Assembly: GCA_025352525.1 (NCBI GenBank)
Contig: JANXTG010000046.1
Location: 1-42,641, forward strand
Source: Ferruginibacter sp.
GTDB taxonomy: Bacteria; Bacteroidota; Bacteroidia; Chitinophagales; Chitinophagaceae
Length of the DNA: 42,641 nt
Reading direction: 5' to 3'
A model generated the notes under the pieces. That model was not told where the DNA came from. It saw nothing but the letters and a program-made list of their open reading frames with translations, and did not search any database. The position numbers and the translations under genes were made by a program. Below are positions 34,023 through 42,641 of this stretch, one piece after another. Positions within the stretch are counted from its first letter, which is position 1; the number at the start of each line of letters is the position of its first letter.

Positions 34023-36644
34023 TTATTCAGCGTCTTCCTTTTCTTTAAGTGATTTAATTAAATCAATGGCTTCAGCTACAACATCACACATAATTGTAAT
34101 GAGAGCGCCAGGTTTTGCAGTATTGTAAGCGTACATAATAGCTTCTTTTTCATTTAGTATTACCGTCACGGGTATTTTTCTGACCTTTTGCGAATTGATA
34201 CCTTCAATTAAAAGTTCAACAATATTTTCAGCGGTACGTCCTCTTAAATGTTTATCCTGCCTAATAATTATTTCATCAAAATATTTTGCAGAAATAGCTC
34301 CCAGTTCTCTAATGTCTTCGTCTCTTCTGTCACCTGTACCGCTTATAATTCCGACTTTTGGTGTGCCTTCCATCTTACCCACGAAATCGCACAGCAACTG
34401 CAGCCCTGCGGGGTTATGGGCAAAATCTGCCAGAAATTTGAAATGCTTAAATTCAAATAAATTTAACCTGCCCGGTGTTTGTGTAGGTGAAGGGATAAAT
34501 GTTTCTAGTGCAAGTTTAATATCTGCCACCTTAATATTTTTGTATAAGTAACAGGCAAGTATTGCAGGCAAAGTATTCATAACATTATGGAGTGCCTTAC
34601 CACCATAAGTGATGGGGATTTCAGAAACTTTTTGTACCCTTATTTTCCAGGTGCCTTTCATAATGGTAACAAACCCGTTTTCAAAAACAGAAGCAAGACC
34701 ACCATTTTTACAATGTTTTATAATGCGGGGATTATTTTCATCCATGCTGAAAAGCGCAACATTACATTTTAAATCTTTGCGCATATTATATACCAAATCA
34801 TCATCTGCATTTAATATTGCATACCCATGTTTATAAACTGTTTCGGGCACTACAGATTTTACTTTTGCCATTTGGGCAAGGCTGTCAATGCCACCGAGCC
34901 CCATATGATCTGCAGTAACGTTTGTAACAATGGCAATATCACAGTTTCTAAATGCAAGACCACTTCGTAAAATACCACCACGGGCTGATTCTAAAACTGC
35001 AAAATCTACTGTTGGATCTTTTAAAACAAAATGTGCAGATGCAGGCCCAGTACAATCGCCTTTCATCATCATCTGGTTTTGTATGTAAACACCATCGCTT
35101 GTTGTGTAACCAACTTTGTAGCCTGCAGCTTTTGCGATATGAGCCACCAACCTGGATGTTGTGGTTTTTCCATTTGTGCCGGTGATGGCAATTATTGGAA
35201 TACGCCCTGTATTTTCTTTTGGAAAAAGCATATCAATAACAGGCTCTGCAACATTTCTGGCAATACCTTCAGATGGTTCAATGTGCATGCGAAAACCCGG
35301 TGCAGCATTTACTTCAAGCACCGCACCACCATTTTCATTAATGGGTAGTTTTAGGTTTGGAGCCATTATATCGATACCACAAATATCCAACCCAATAATT
35401 TTACTTATTCTTTCTGCCATAAATATGTTGGATGGATGAACTTCATCTGTAACATCGGTAGAAGTGCCGCCTGTACTGAGGTTGGCAGTTGGTTTAACTA
35501 AAACCTGTTCGCCTTTTTGTGGTACAGTTTCTAATGTATATCCTTTATCATCAAGCATTTTTTTGGTGAAATCATCAATCTTAATTTGCGTCAGCACTTT
35601 TTCATGTCCGTAGCCTCTGCGTTCATCTTTATTTGTTTCCTCAATAAGCCATTGAATAGTATGCTCACCATCACCTGTAACAGCTGCAGGTGTGCGCAAT
35701 GCTGCACATACAAATTTGTAATTTATACACAGCAATCTAAAATCGAATCCTGTAATAAATTTTTCTACAATAACATAACGACCATATTTTTGCGCAGCAA
35801 CCAAGGCAGTTAAAGCCTGTTCGTAATTTACAATGTTTGTAGTGGCACCTTTACCGTGATTGCCATTTAACGGTTTCAAAACACAGGGATAACCAATATT
35901 CTCAATAGCACTTTTTAGTTCATCTTCTTCCCGGATAATACTGCCTTTTGGCACAGATATTTCTGCCGCTTGCAACAATCTTTTTGTTTCATCTTTATCA
36001 CCCGCAATATCTACAGCAATGCAACTTGTTGTGCCGGCTATGGTAGCCCTTATCCTTTGTTGGTTTATGCCATAACCAAGCTGCACAAGGCTGCTTTTAT
36101 TTAACCTGATAAAGGGTATACCACGCTTTGCAGCTTCCTCTACAATACAGCCTGTGCTTGGGCCAAGGCGGGTTTCTTCCCGCAACTCCCTCATGGTTTG
36201 AACATCGTCTGTAAAATCATACAATTTTCCATCTATCAAAGATTCACATAATTTGAAAGCTGCTTTTGCCGCATAAAGCCCAACTGCTTCTTCCATATAA
36301 TCAAAAACAACATAGTACTCCCCTTCTTTACCGGTACCACGTGTGCGGCCAAAACCCATATCCATACCAGCAAGCGTTTGCAGTTCCAGAGCAACATGCT
36401 CAATTACATGCCCCATCCAAGTTCCTTCCTCTACCCTCTCAAAAAAACCACCGGGTTTTAATTCACTGCACCTATGGGCAAATAGCGTAGGTAATATTTT
36501 TTCAAGATTTTCTCTAAAGCCTTCTATTTTATTGGTTGGTCTCTGCTCCATTTCTTCAAGATCCAGCTTCATTTGTATTAATTTACCTCTGCGTATACTC
36601 CAGTAATTAGGACCTCTAAGAGCTTTTAATTCTACAATTTTCAT
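34023..36644 (-). CDS. cphA: Cyanophycin synthetase
   Basis: 873 residues, the normal CphA1 length. The enzyme extends cyanophycin by alternately adding Asp to the backbone and Arg to the side chain with ATP. Three parts are seen: an N-terminal domain (LKALRGPNYWSIRRGKLI); an ATP-grasp domain at about 210-470 (VLKPLNGNHGKGATTNI, then IDIMAPNLKLPINENGGAVLEV), which adds Asp; and a Mur ligase-like domain at about 480-865 with GTNGKTT at 489-495, HMGLGGIDSL and FAHNPAGL, which adds Arg. All ATP-binding motifs are intact. It is cytoplasmic. The degrading enzyme CphB is at 5215-6111, about 28 kb away. The gene is divergent from the T9SS type B surface protein gene. Confidence 0.95.
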   Translation of the reverse strand: MKIVELKALRGPNYWSIRRGKLIQMKLDLEEMEQRPTNKIEGFRENLEKILPTLFAHRCSELKPGGFFERVEEGTWMGHVIEHVALELQTLAGMDMGFGRTRGTGKEGEYYVVFDYMEEAVGLYAAKAAFKLCESLIDGKLYDFTDDVQTMRELREETRLGPSTGCIVEEAAKRGIPFIRLNKSSLVQLGYGINQQRIRATIAGTTSCIAVDIAGDKDETKRLLQAAEISVPKGSIIREEDELKSAIENIGYPCVLKPLNGNHGKGATTNIVNYEQALTALVAAQKYGRYVIVEKFITGFDFRLLCINYKFVCAALRTPAAVTGDGEHTIQWLIEETNKDERRGYGHEKVLTQIKIDDFTKKMLDDKGYTLETVPQKGEQVLVKPTANLSTGGTSTDVTDEVHPSNIFMAERISKIIGLDICGIDIMAPNLKLPINENGGAVLEVNAAPGFRMHIEPSEGIARNVAEPVIDMLFPKENTGRIPIIAITGTNGKTTTSRLVAHIAKAAGYKVGYTTSDGVYIQNQMMMKGDCTGPASAHFVLKDPTVDFAVLESARGGILRSGLAFRNCDIAIVTNVTADHMGLGGIDSLAQMAKVKSVVPETVYKHGYAILNADDDLVYNMRKDLKCNVALFSMDENNPRIIKHCKNGGLASVFENGFVTIMKGTWKIRVQKVSEIPITYGGKALHNVMNTLPAILACYLYKNIKVADIKLALETFIPSPTQTPGRLNLFEFKHFKFLADFAHNPAGLQLLCDFVGKMEGTPKVGIISGTGDRRDEDIRELGAISAKYFDEIIIRQDKHLRGRTAENIVELLIEGINSQKVRKIPVTVILNEKEAIMYAYNTAKPGALITIMCDVVAEAIDLIKSLKEKEDAE

Positions 36645-36850
36645 GTTCGTTTTATTTCAAGTGGATTTTATTAGTTGAAAAAAGAAAATTAGTGAAATGA
36701 ATTTGTATTGCAAAAAAAGAAAAACTTCATTTGAATAAGGATGTAAATAATTACAAAGCGTTTTGTTGAAATTTATAAACAGCATTTATTTAACAATACC
36801 TATCAGCGCATTATTTACGCACAACATCTTTTATAATAACTTTACAAACT

Positions 36851-38881
36851 ATGATGAATAAATTATTTTCATTTTTATTTTTTTTGGCTTTCATTTCTCA
36901 ATTATCTTTTGGACAATGTACCTCACTTGGGCAAACAGCTTCTACAGCATTTCCTGTTTGTGGTACGGCTTCCTTTTTTCAGCAAAACGTTCCTATTTGT
37001 ACCAATAATAATTTGTACGTGCCAGGCTGCGATAGAGATGGTACAGTTTATACAGACAAAAATCCCTTCTGGTATAAATTTACCTGTTACCAAACAGGCA
37101 CTTTTGGTTTTCTGATAACGCCTAACGATCTTTTAGATGATTATGACTGGCAATTGTATGATGTAACAGGTCTTGATCCCAATGCAGTTTACACCAACCG
37201 AAATATTGTTGTAACAGGTAACTGGAGCGGCTCTTCAGGAACAACCGGCACCGCGGATGGAGGAGCAAATTTTATACAATGTAGTTCTGTACCCACAGAT
37301 AATAAACCCCGGTTTGCTGCAATGCCTACCCTTATTTTAGGCCATAATTATCTTTTATTAATAAGCCATTATTCAGATTCTCAAAGTGGTTACACGCTTT
37401 CATTTGGGGGCGGTACAGCAAGTATTACAGACCCATTAGAGCCGCTTCTGGCAAATGCAACTGCGCCCTGCGACGGCACCGAGATCAGAATAAAAACAAA
37501 CAAAAAAATAAAATGTTCCAGCCTGGCGGCAGATGGGTCAGACTTTAAAGTTGTAGATGCAAGTGGAAATACTTTTAACCCAACAAGTGCAATTTCCAGC
37601 CAGTGCGGTACCGGTTTTGATTTGGATTCTATTTCTATATTTTTAGCAAGCCCCCTAACACCGGGCACTTACAAAGTAAAAGCCAATACTGGTACAGATG
37701 GCAATACATTAAAAGACAATTGTGACAGGTTAATTCCTGTGGGAGATTCTGTAAGTTTTACCGTGTTTCCTTTATTTCCTACACAGATGGATAGTTTAAC
37801 AAATCCGGACTGTGCACCTCAAACACTTGAACTTATTTTTAAAAAGAAAATAAAATGCAATAGTATTGATGGGGGTGGTGGAGATTTTTTTATTACAGGA
37901 CCGTACGCCGTAAACATAATAGGCGCCACATCAAATTGTATTGATGGTAAAACTGATAAAATTATTTTACAATTAAGCATACCCTTACAAGTTGGAGGAA
38001 ATTTTAAAGTAAATCTTAAAACCGGACCTGATGGAAATACTTTGCTTAATGAATGTGATGTGCAAACATCATTGCCGGATGATGTGGCTTTTATTATTAA
38101 GGATACTGTAAATGCAAATTTTGAAAAAACCATTGATTACGGCTGCACACTTAACACAGTTAGATATAAACATAACGGTGCAAATATGGTTGATACGTGG
38201 CATTGGATTTTTGCATCTGCATCGGACAACTTTACACAGAACCCAGTAATTACTTATGCTAATTTTGAACCGAAGACTGCCTCACTAATTGTAAGCAACG
38301 GCGTATGTTCAGATACAAGCTCGCAACAAATAATTTTTGAAAATTACCTAAAGGCAAATTTTGATGTTACTCCGGTTATATGTCCGGATAAAAAGGCTTC
38401 TTTTACCAACACCAGTATTGGTAACATTACAGCATATAAATGGGACTTTAAAAACGGAATTATTTCTTCTCAAAAAAATCCTTCACCACAATCATTTATA
38501 CCTTTAGATACAAAAGATTACAATGCATTACCGGAATTGATTATTAAAAATAATTTTGGATGTTTTGATACAATTGCAAAACCGGTGCAGGTTGTATATA
38601 CCTGTTTTATTGCTGTGCCCAATGCCTTTACACCAAATGGCGATGGCTTAAATGATTATCTGTTCCCATTAAAAGCTTATAGAAGTACTAACCTTAGTTT
38701 TAGCATTTATAACAGATTAGGGCAACGGGTTTTTTATAGTACCAGCTGGTTAAATAAGTGGGATGGAAAATTCAAAGGCATACCACAAGATCCAGGAACT
38801 TATGTATGGACACTCGATTATATTAACAGTGAAAGTGGTGTACATGTAAAAGAAAAAGGTACAACTATACTTATAAGATAG
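36851..38881 (+). CDS. Large secreted surface protein with PKD-like domains and T9SS type B sorting domain
   Basis: 676 residues with a signal peptide ending SQLSFGQC. The start is ATGATG, so the first codon could also be 36854. The order is: an N-terminal domain (about 20-190) with WYKFTCYQTGTFGFLI; two similar Ig-like domains (about 195-305 and 305-415) sharing KIKC-SS or KIKC-NS and a TG-DGNTL-CD motif; two PKD-like domains (about 418-585; WHWIFASASDNF and YKWDFKNGI); and a C-terminal type B sorting (CHU_C) domain at about 587-676 starting NAFTPNGDGLNDYLFP. Type B proteins are exported by T9SS and either kept at the surface or released, with suggested roles in adhesion. No enzyme domain is recognised. 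It is a single-gene unit. Confidence 0.85.
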   Translation: MMNKLFSFLFFLAFISQLSFGQCTSLGQTASTAFPVCGTASFFQQNVPICTNNNLYVPGCDRDGTVYTDKNPFWYKFTCYQTGTFGFLITPNDLLDDYDWQLYDVTGLDPNAVYTNRNIVVTGNWSGSSGTTGTADGGANFIQCSSVPTDNKPRFAAMPTLILGHNYLLLISHYSDSQSGYTLSFGGGTASITDPLEPLLANATAPCDGTEIRIKTNKKIKCSSLAADGSDFKVVDASGNTFNPTSAISSQCGTGFDLDSISIFLASPLTPGTYKVKANTGTDGNTLKDNCDRLIPVGDSVSFTVFPLFPTQMDSLTNPDCAPQTLELIFKKKIKCNSIDGGGGDFFITGPYAVNIIGATSNCIDGKTDKIILQLSIPLQVGGNFKVNLKTGPDGNTLLNECDVQTSLPDDVAFIIKDTVNANFEKTIDYGCTLNTVRYKHNGANMVDTWHWIFASASDNFTQNPVITYANFEPKTASLIVSNGVCSDTSSQQIIFENYLKANFDVTPVICPDKKASFTNTSIGNITAYKWDFKNGIISSQKNPSPQSFIPLDTKDYNALPELIIKNNFGCFDTIAKPVQVVYTCFIAVPNAFTPNGDGLNDYLFPLKAYRSTNLSFSIYNRLGQRVFYSTSWLNKWDGKFKGIPQDPGTYVWTLDYINSESGVHVKEKGTTILIR

Positions 38882-39046
38882 CGGTGAAACGTTGATTTAA
38901 AAATTTAAAAAAAGGTAGGAAGATGCTTTTTAAGTTTTATCTGACAAAAAAAATAATTCAATTAGCCATTAAAGACATTATTAGAAAGATGTAGTTTTGA
39001 GTTGCACACAAAATCATTTAAACATTAAAAATTATCCATTTACAAT

Positions 39047-40111
39047 ATGCAGCATCCACCGGTTTATTATGGCGAATATTTACAACTTAATAAGATAATA
39101 GAAGCTCAGACACCGGAAAGTTTTAAAGAAGGAAACGAACCGGCACACGATGAAATGCTGTTTATCATTATTCACCAGGCATATGAACTTTGGTTTAAAC
39201 AGATTTTATTTGAAATAGATTCTGTAACTGATATAATGGCTAAAAAGTTTATGGATGATAATTCTACCGATTTGCAAACTGTAGTTCACAGGTTACAAAG
39301 AGTAACTACTATTTTAAAATTACTTGTGCAGCAAATTGATATTTTAGAAACAATGACGCCAATGGATTTTCTTGATTTTAGAGATTTACTTAGACCTGCA
39401 TCGGGTTTTCAAAGCTGGCAGTTTAAAATAATTGAAGCAAAACTTGGATTAAAATTTGACCAGCGGCATGGACAAAAATATTACACTTCTCAATTGAAAC
39501 AAACCGATATTGATAGTATAAAAAATGCTGAAAAGGAAAATACACTTTTAGATTTAATAAACGGATGGCTGGAAAGAATGCCTTTTTTTAAAGAGAATAA
39601 TTTGTGGGAAAATTTTAAAATATCATCCGAAAAAGAGAGTGAACATTCTGTAAATAATGATCATCCATTTTGGAAGGAATATGAGAATATTTATAATGAT
39701 GGTTTAGTCGAAGGAGAAAAAATAAATATTGAACATTATAAAAAAATATTTTTTGAAGATGCAGAAAATAAAGAAAGGGCATTAAGTCCCGAAGCTTGTC
39801 GTTCTGCATTATTTATCATGATTTATAGAGGTTACCCAATGCTTGAGTTACCTTTTCAATTGTTGGATACTTTGCTGGAAATTGATAATCAACTGGGTAA
39901 TTGGCGTTACAGTCATGTAAATATGGTACGGCGAATGATTGGTACACGAATTGGTACCGGCGGCAGTACCGGCGCAGGTTACCTGCATGGCACCATGGAT
40001 AAACATTATATATTTAAAGAAATATCGCAGCTAAATAGTTTTTTAACCGACAGAAGAAAATTGCCAAAATTACCAAACGAAATAGCCAGCCGTTTAGGTT
40101 ATAATTTATAA
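39047..40111 (+). CDS. kynA: Tryptophan 2,3-dioxygenase
   Basis: 354 residues. This cytoplasmic haem enzyme opens the indole ring of L-tryptophan with O2 to N-formylkynurenine, the first step of the kynurenine pathway. Signatures: YYGEYLQLNKI near the start, His34 in PAHDEMLFIIIHQAYELWF (distal side, near the haem), FRDLLRPASGFQSWQFK with substrate-binding Arg112, the haem-ligand His290 in NWRYSHVNMVRRMIG, and GTRIGTGGSTGAGYL that closes over the substrate. Residues 185-245 form a family-specific insertion. No other kynurenine pathway gene is nearby; the next gene is a histidine kinase. Confidence 0.95.
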   Translation: MQHPPVYYGEYLQLNKIIEAQTPESFKEGNEPAHDEMLFIIIHQAYELWFKQILFEIDSVTDIMAKKFMDDNSTDLQTVVHRLQRVTTILKLLVQQIDILETMTPMDFLDFRDLLRPASGFQSWQFKIIEAKLGLKFDQRHGQKYYTSQLKQTDIDSIKNAEKENTLLDLINGWLERMPFFKENNLWENFKISSEKESEHSVNNDHPFWKEYENIYNDGLVEGEKINIEHYKKIFFEDAENKERALSPEACRSALFIMIYRGYPMLELPFQLLDTLLEIDNQLGNWRYSHVNMVRRMIGTRIGTGGSTGAGYLHGTMDKHYIFKEISQLNSFLTDRRKLPKLPNEIASRLGYNL

Positions 40112-40184
40112 TCAGTATAAATTGTTAGACAGCATATAAAATTTTGTTCCATAGATTAACTTACATGATAATACTTTTATAAAT

Positions 40185-42548
40185 ATGAAGTTGGTTGATT
40201 TTAAAAAATCATTTGAAGCTATACCCGGTATAAATATTCTTATAGATATTGACGAGCCACGTTATTCTGTTTTGGCAGTAACGCAGGGGTTGATAGATAT
40301 ACAGCCTCATGCATTTACAAGAAATGATATTATAAACAAACCTTTTTTTGAAGTTTTTCCTCAAAGCGCTGAAGTGATGTCATTAGCAGGAGAAGACAGC
40401 ATTCGTTCTTCGTTTAAATATGTAATTACTAATAAAAAACAACACACGCTTAATATGCAGCGTTACGAAGTTCCGGATGATAATGGTGGGTTTAAACAAC
40501 GCTGGTGGAGTGCCGTTAATAACCCTGTATTAAATGATGATGGAGAGGTTATATACATTATACAATCTTCTTTAGAAATAACCGAACAGATTATCGCTGA
40601 TAACAGAATTGCTGATTTTAAGGAAATTAATAAAGCTTACGAACTTTTTATGAATGCACCTGTAGCTGTTTGTATTGTAAAAGGTGCACAATATGTTGTA
40701 GAACTTGTTAATGATGGGATGCTACGGCTATTAGGAAGAACAAAAAAAGTAATTAATCGCCCTTTAGTAGAATCGTTGACTGAGGCCGATTTACAGGGAT
40801 TAATAAAAATACTTGATGTGGTTCGTGCTACAGGTCAGCCTTATCAGGTCTCAACTTTTCCTGCAACTTTGTTAATAAATGGCGAAAGGCAAAGTCTTTA
40901 CCTTGATCTTGTTTTTCAACCTTATTTAAGCGGAAACAACAGCGGTGAAAGCAGTATTTTTTGCCAGGCGCAAAATGTAACCGAACAGGTAATGGACCGT
41001 AAAAAAGTAAAGAAAATTACAGAGCGTTTAAATTACAGAAATGCCATTTTTGAAGCTCAAAAAGAAGCAACACCCGATGGTGTAAATGTGGTGGATTTAA
41101 ACGGAAAAATAATTTTTTACAATAACCGTTTTGCACAAATATGGAAAATGCCGCAGGAAATTATTGATAGTAAGGATGATGAAGCTGCGTTAAAACATGC
41201 GATGACACTTTTAAAAGATCCTGATGAATTTATTAAAAAGGTAGAAACGCTTTACCAACAAAAAAAGGCAATAAGCTACGACGAAATTTATTTTAAAGAT
41301 GGAAGAATAATAGAACGCAACGGATCGCCAATTATTGGAGAAGACGGAATTAATTACGGATGGGCATGGTATTTTAGAGATATTACAGAAAGAAAAAAAG
41401 CTGCAGAAATATTAGAAAAAAGTGAAGCCAGAACCCGCTTAGCTATGGAAGCTGCAAGGCTGGGCACATTTGATGTTAATTTACTTGACAAAAGCATAAT
41501 TTATTCTCAGAGGGTGCTGGAAATATTTGGGTATAATATTCATGAAAATATTCCTTATTCAAATTTTATAGATGCTATTCACCCTGAAGATAAAGCTATA
41601 AGGCAGGCTGCACTTTTGGTAGCTTTAAAAACGGGGGAACTAATTTATGAAGTCAGAATAAACCTTGCTAATAATTCTGTAAAATGGGTACGCTTAAATG
41701 GAAAGTATACATTTATTAATGCTAAACCGGTTTCATTTGTAGGAACAATACTTGATATTACAGAAGAGAAAAAAACTGCAGATTTATTGGAATTTAAAAT
41801 TGCTGAAAGAACAATAGAATTACAACAGGCTAATGAACAGCTTAAACAATTTAGCTATGCTGCTTCGCATGACCTTCAGGAACCACTTCGTAAAATCAGT
41901 TTCTTTTTAGATAGATTATTAACAGGAATCGGTCCATCAATTAATGATGAGAATAAACAGACAGCAGAAAGAATTTTAAATACTACTGCAAGAATGCGTA
42001 ATCTGATTGATGATTTACTACAATATTCCAATTCAACATTTGGCGCTGTAACTTTTGAAGATACAGATCTTGCTGTTGTTGTAAAAGATGTGTTGGATGA
42101 TATGGAAGCTACTATAATTGAAAAAGATGCACAGATTACTTTAGAAAAACTTCCAGTTACAAATGGAGATCCTCGACAGTTAAAGCAATTATTTCAAAAT
42201 TTAATAAGCAATGCATTAAAATATCAAAAGAAAAATTTTTCCCCACATGTAATGATTACTTCAGAAATTGTTAAGAGGGAAACCATTCATGCATCTGCTG
42301 ACATTGAAAGGAATGAAGACCATTTTTATAAAATTGCAATTAAAGACAATGGTATAGGTTTTGAGCAGGAATATGCTGACCGAATTTTTAAGCTCTTTCA
42401 AAGGCTCCATTCAAAAATCGAATATGAAGGAACAGGTATTGGGCTTGCTCTAGTAAAAAAAGTAATTGAAAACCATAACGGTTTTATAACTGTAGAAAGC
42501 AAACCTGGTGAGGGCTCAAGTTTCAACATTTTTTTACCTCTGATTTAA
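40185..42548 (+). CDS. Soluble multi-PAS sensor histidine kinase
   Basis: 787 residues with no membrane segment. Four PAS-type regions are seen: about 1-135 (YSVLAVTQGLIDIQPHAF), 155-275 (FMNAPVAVCIVKGAQ), 290-405 (TPDGVNVVDLNGKIIFYNNRF) and 415-535 (ARLGTFDVNLLDKSIIYS). A coiled coil (IAERTIELQQANEQLKQF) leads to the HisKA domain with His562 in ASHDLQEPLRK. The HATPase domain follows: N box LISNALKYQ, G1 IKDNGIGFEQEY, and G2 GTGIGLALVKKV. It is a cytoplasmic histidine kinase that probably senses a small ligand or redox state; the signal is unknown. No response regulator is adjacent, so it is an orphan. Confidence 0.9.
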   Translation: MKLVDFKKSFEAIPGINILIDIDEPRYSVLAVTQGLIDIQPHAFTRNDIINKPFFEVFPQSAEVMSLAGEDSIRSSFKYVITNKKQHTLNMQRYEVPDDNGGFKQRWWSAVNNPVLNDDGEVIYIIQSSLEITEQIIADNRIADFKEINKAYELFMNAPVAVCIVKGAQYVVELVNDGMLRLLGRTKKVINRPLVESLTEADLQGLIKILDVVRATGQPYQVSTFPATLLINGERQSLYLDLVFQPYLSGNNSGESSIFCQAQNVTEQVMDRKKVKKITERLNYRNAIFEAQKEATPDGVNVVDLNGKIIFYNNRFAQIWKMPQEIIDSKDDEAALKHAMTLLKDPDEFIKKVETLYQQKKAISYDEIYFKDGRIIERNGSPIIGEDGINYGWAWYFRDITERKKAAEILEKSEARTRLAMEAARLGTFDVNLLDKSIIYSQRVLEIFGYNIHENIPYSNFIDAIHPEDKAIRQAALLVALKTGELIYEVRINLANNSVKWVRLNGKYTFINAKPVSFVGTILDITEEKKTADLLEFKIAERTIELQQANEQLKQFSYAASHDLQEPLRKISFFLDRLLTGIGPSINDENKQTAERILNTTARMRNLIDDLLQYSNSTFGAVTFEDTDLAVVVKDVLDDMEATIIEKDAQITLEKLPVTNGDPRQLKQLFQNLISNALKYQKKNFSPHVMITSEIVKRETIHASADIERNEDHFYKIAIKDNGIGFEQEYADRIFKLFQRLHSKIEYEGTGIGLALVKKVIENHNGFITVESKPGEGSSFNIFLPLI

Positions 42549-42563
42549 TTAAAAAACTAACCC

Positions 42564-42641
42564 TTACACCAATTGTTTTAATTTTTCTACAACTGCATCT
42601 ATTTCCTCTTTTGTATTGTGTTTGCTAAAACTAAAACGTAC
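42564..42641 (-). CDS. C-terminus of cysteine desulfurase-like protein (partial)
   Basis: The last 25 residues are in frame from the right edge to the stop at 42564, reading VRFSFSKHNTKEEIDAVV and then EKLKQLV. This R-[FI]-S-[FL]-x-x-xNT-x-EEID-x-V pattern is the usual end of NifS/IscS-type PLP cysteine desulfurases, which supply sulfur for Fe-S clusters and tRNA thiolation. It is convergent with the histidine kinase gene, with 15 bp between the stops. The short length limits certainty. Confidence 0.7.
   Translation of the reverse strand, partial: VRFSFSKHNTKEEIDAVVEKLKQLV

Overview
The window looks like chromosomal DNA of a Bacteroidota bacterium, most likely a member of the Chitinophagaceae or a close relative. 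The evidence is the AT-rich sequence, type IX secretion (T9SS) components and T9SS-sorted proteins, a SusC/SusD glycan-uptake locus, and -7 promoter boxes of the Bacteroidota form TAnnTTTG. The assignment rests on gene content only. I see no plasmid, phage, IS or CRISPR elements. The window reads as core genome plus one polysaccharide utilisation locus.

Layout. (1) 1-3579, minus: a PorV/PorQ-family barrel protein followed by a C25-family PorU-like sortase cut by the left edge. (2) 3871-9719: tyrS, then on the minus strand a cyanophycinase and mutS, then a LolA-like carrier on the plus strand. (3) 9870-14954: a 1694-residue secreted GH13 amylase/pullulanase with eight Ig-like repeats, an Fn3 domain and a T9SS type A sorting domain. 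(4) 15012-22378: ubiX, a thioredoxin-like protein, a methyltransferase, an APC permease, an alpha-oxoamine synthase and a PafA-like alkaline phosphatase. (5) 22446-33753, minus: a Sus-like starch locus in the order susA-like GH13, susC, susD, two SusE/F-like starch-binding lipoproteins and a GH31 alpha-glucosidase. A LacI-type operator lies on the susC promoter. (6) 33876-36644, minus: tRNA-Gln(UUG) and cyanophycin synthetase. (7) 36851-42641: a T9SS type B surface protein, tryptophan 2,3-dioxygenase, a soluble multi-PAS histidine kinase, and the tail of a cysteine desulfurase at the right edge.

How the genes may work together. The secreted T9SS amylase would cut starch or pullulan outside the cell. 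SusE/F-like lipoproteins and SusCD would bind and import maltooligosaccharides. The periplasmic GH13 (SusA-like) and GH31 enzymes would finish the breakdown. No SusG-type surface lipoprotein amylase is present, so the T9SS enzyme may fill that role; this is inference. Cyanophycin synthetase and cyanophycinase together imply a nitrogen-storage cycle, although the two genes are about 28 kb apart. No wholly new system is evident. The most interesting points are the operator/promoter overlap at susC, the three-domain block duplication in the amylase, the possible leaderless starts of tyrS, mutS and ubiX, and a GC-rich intergenic segment at 20509-20583.
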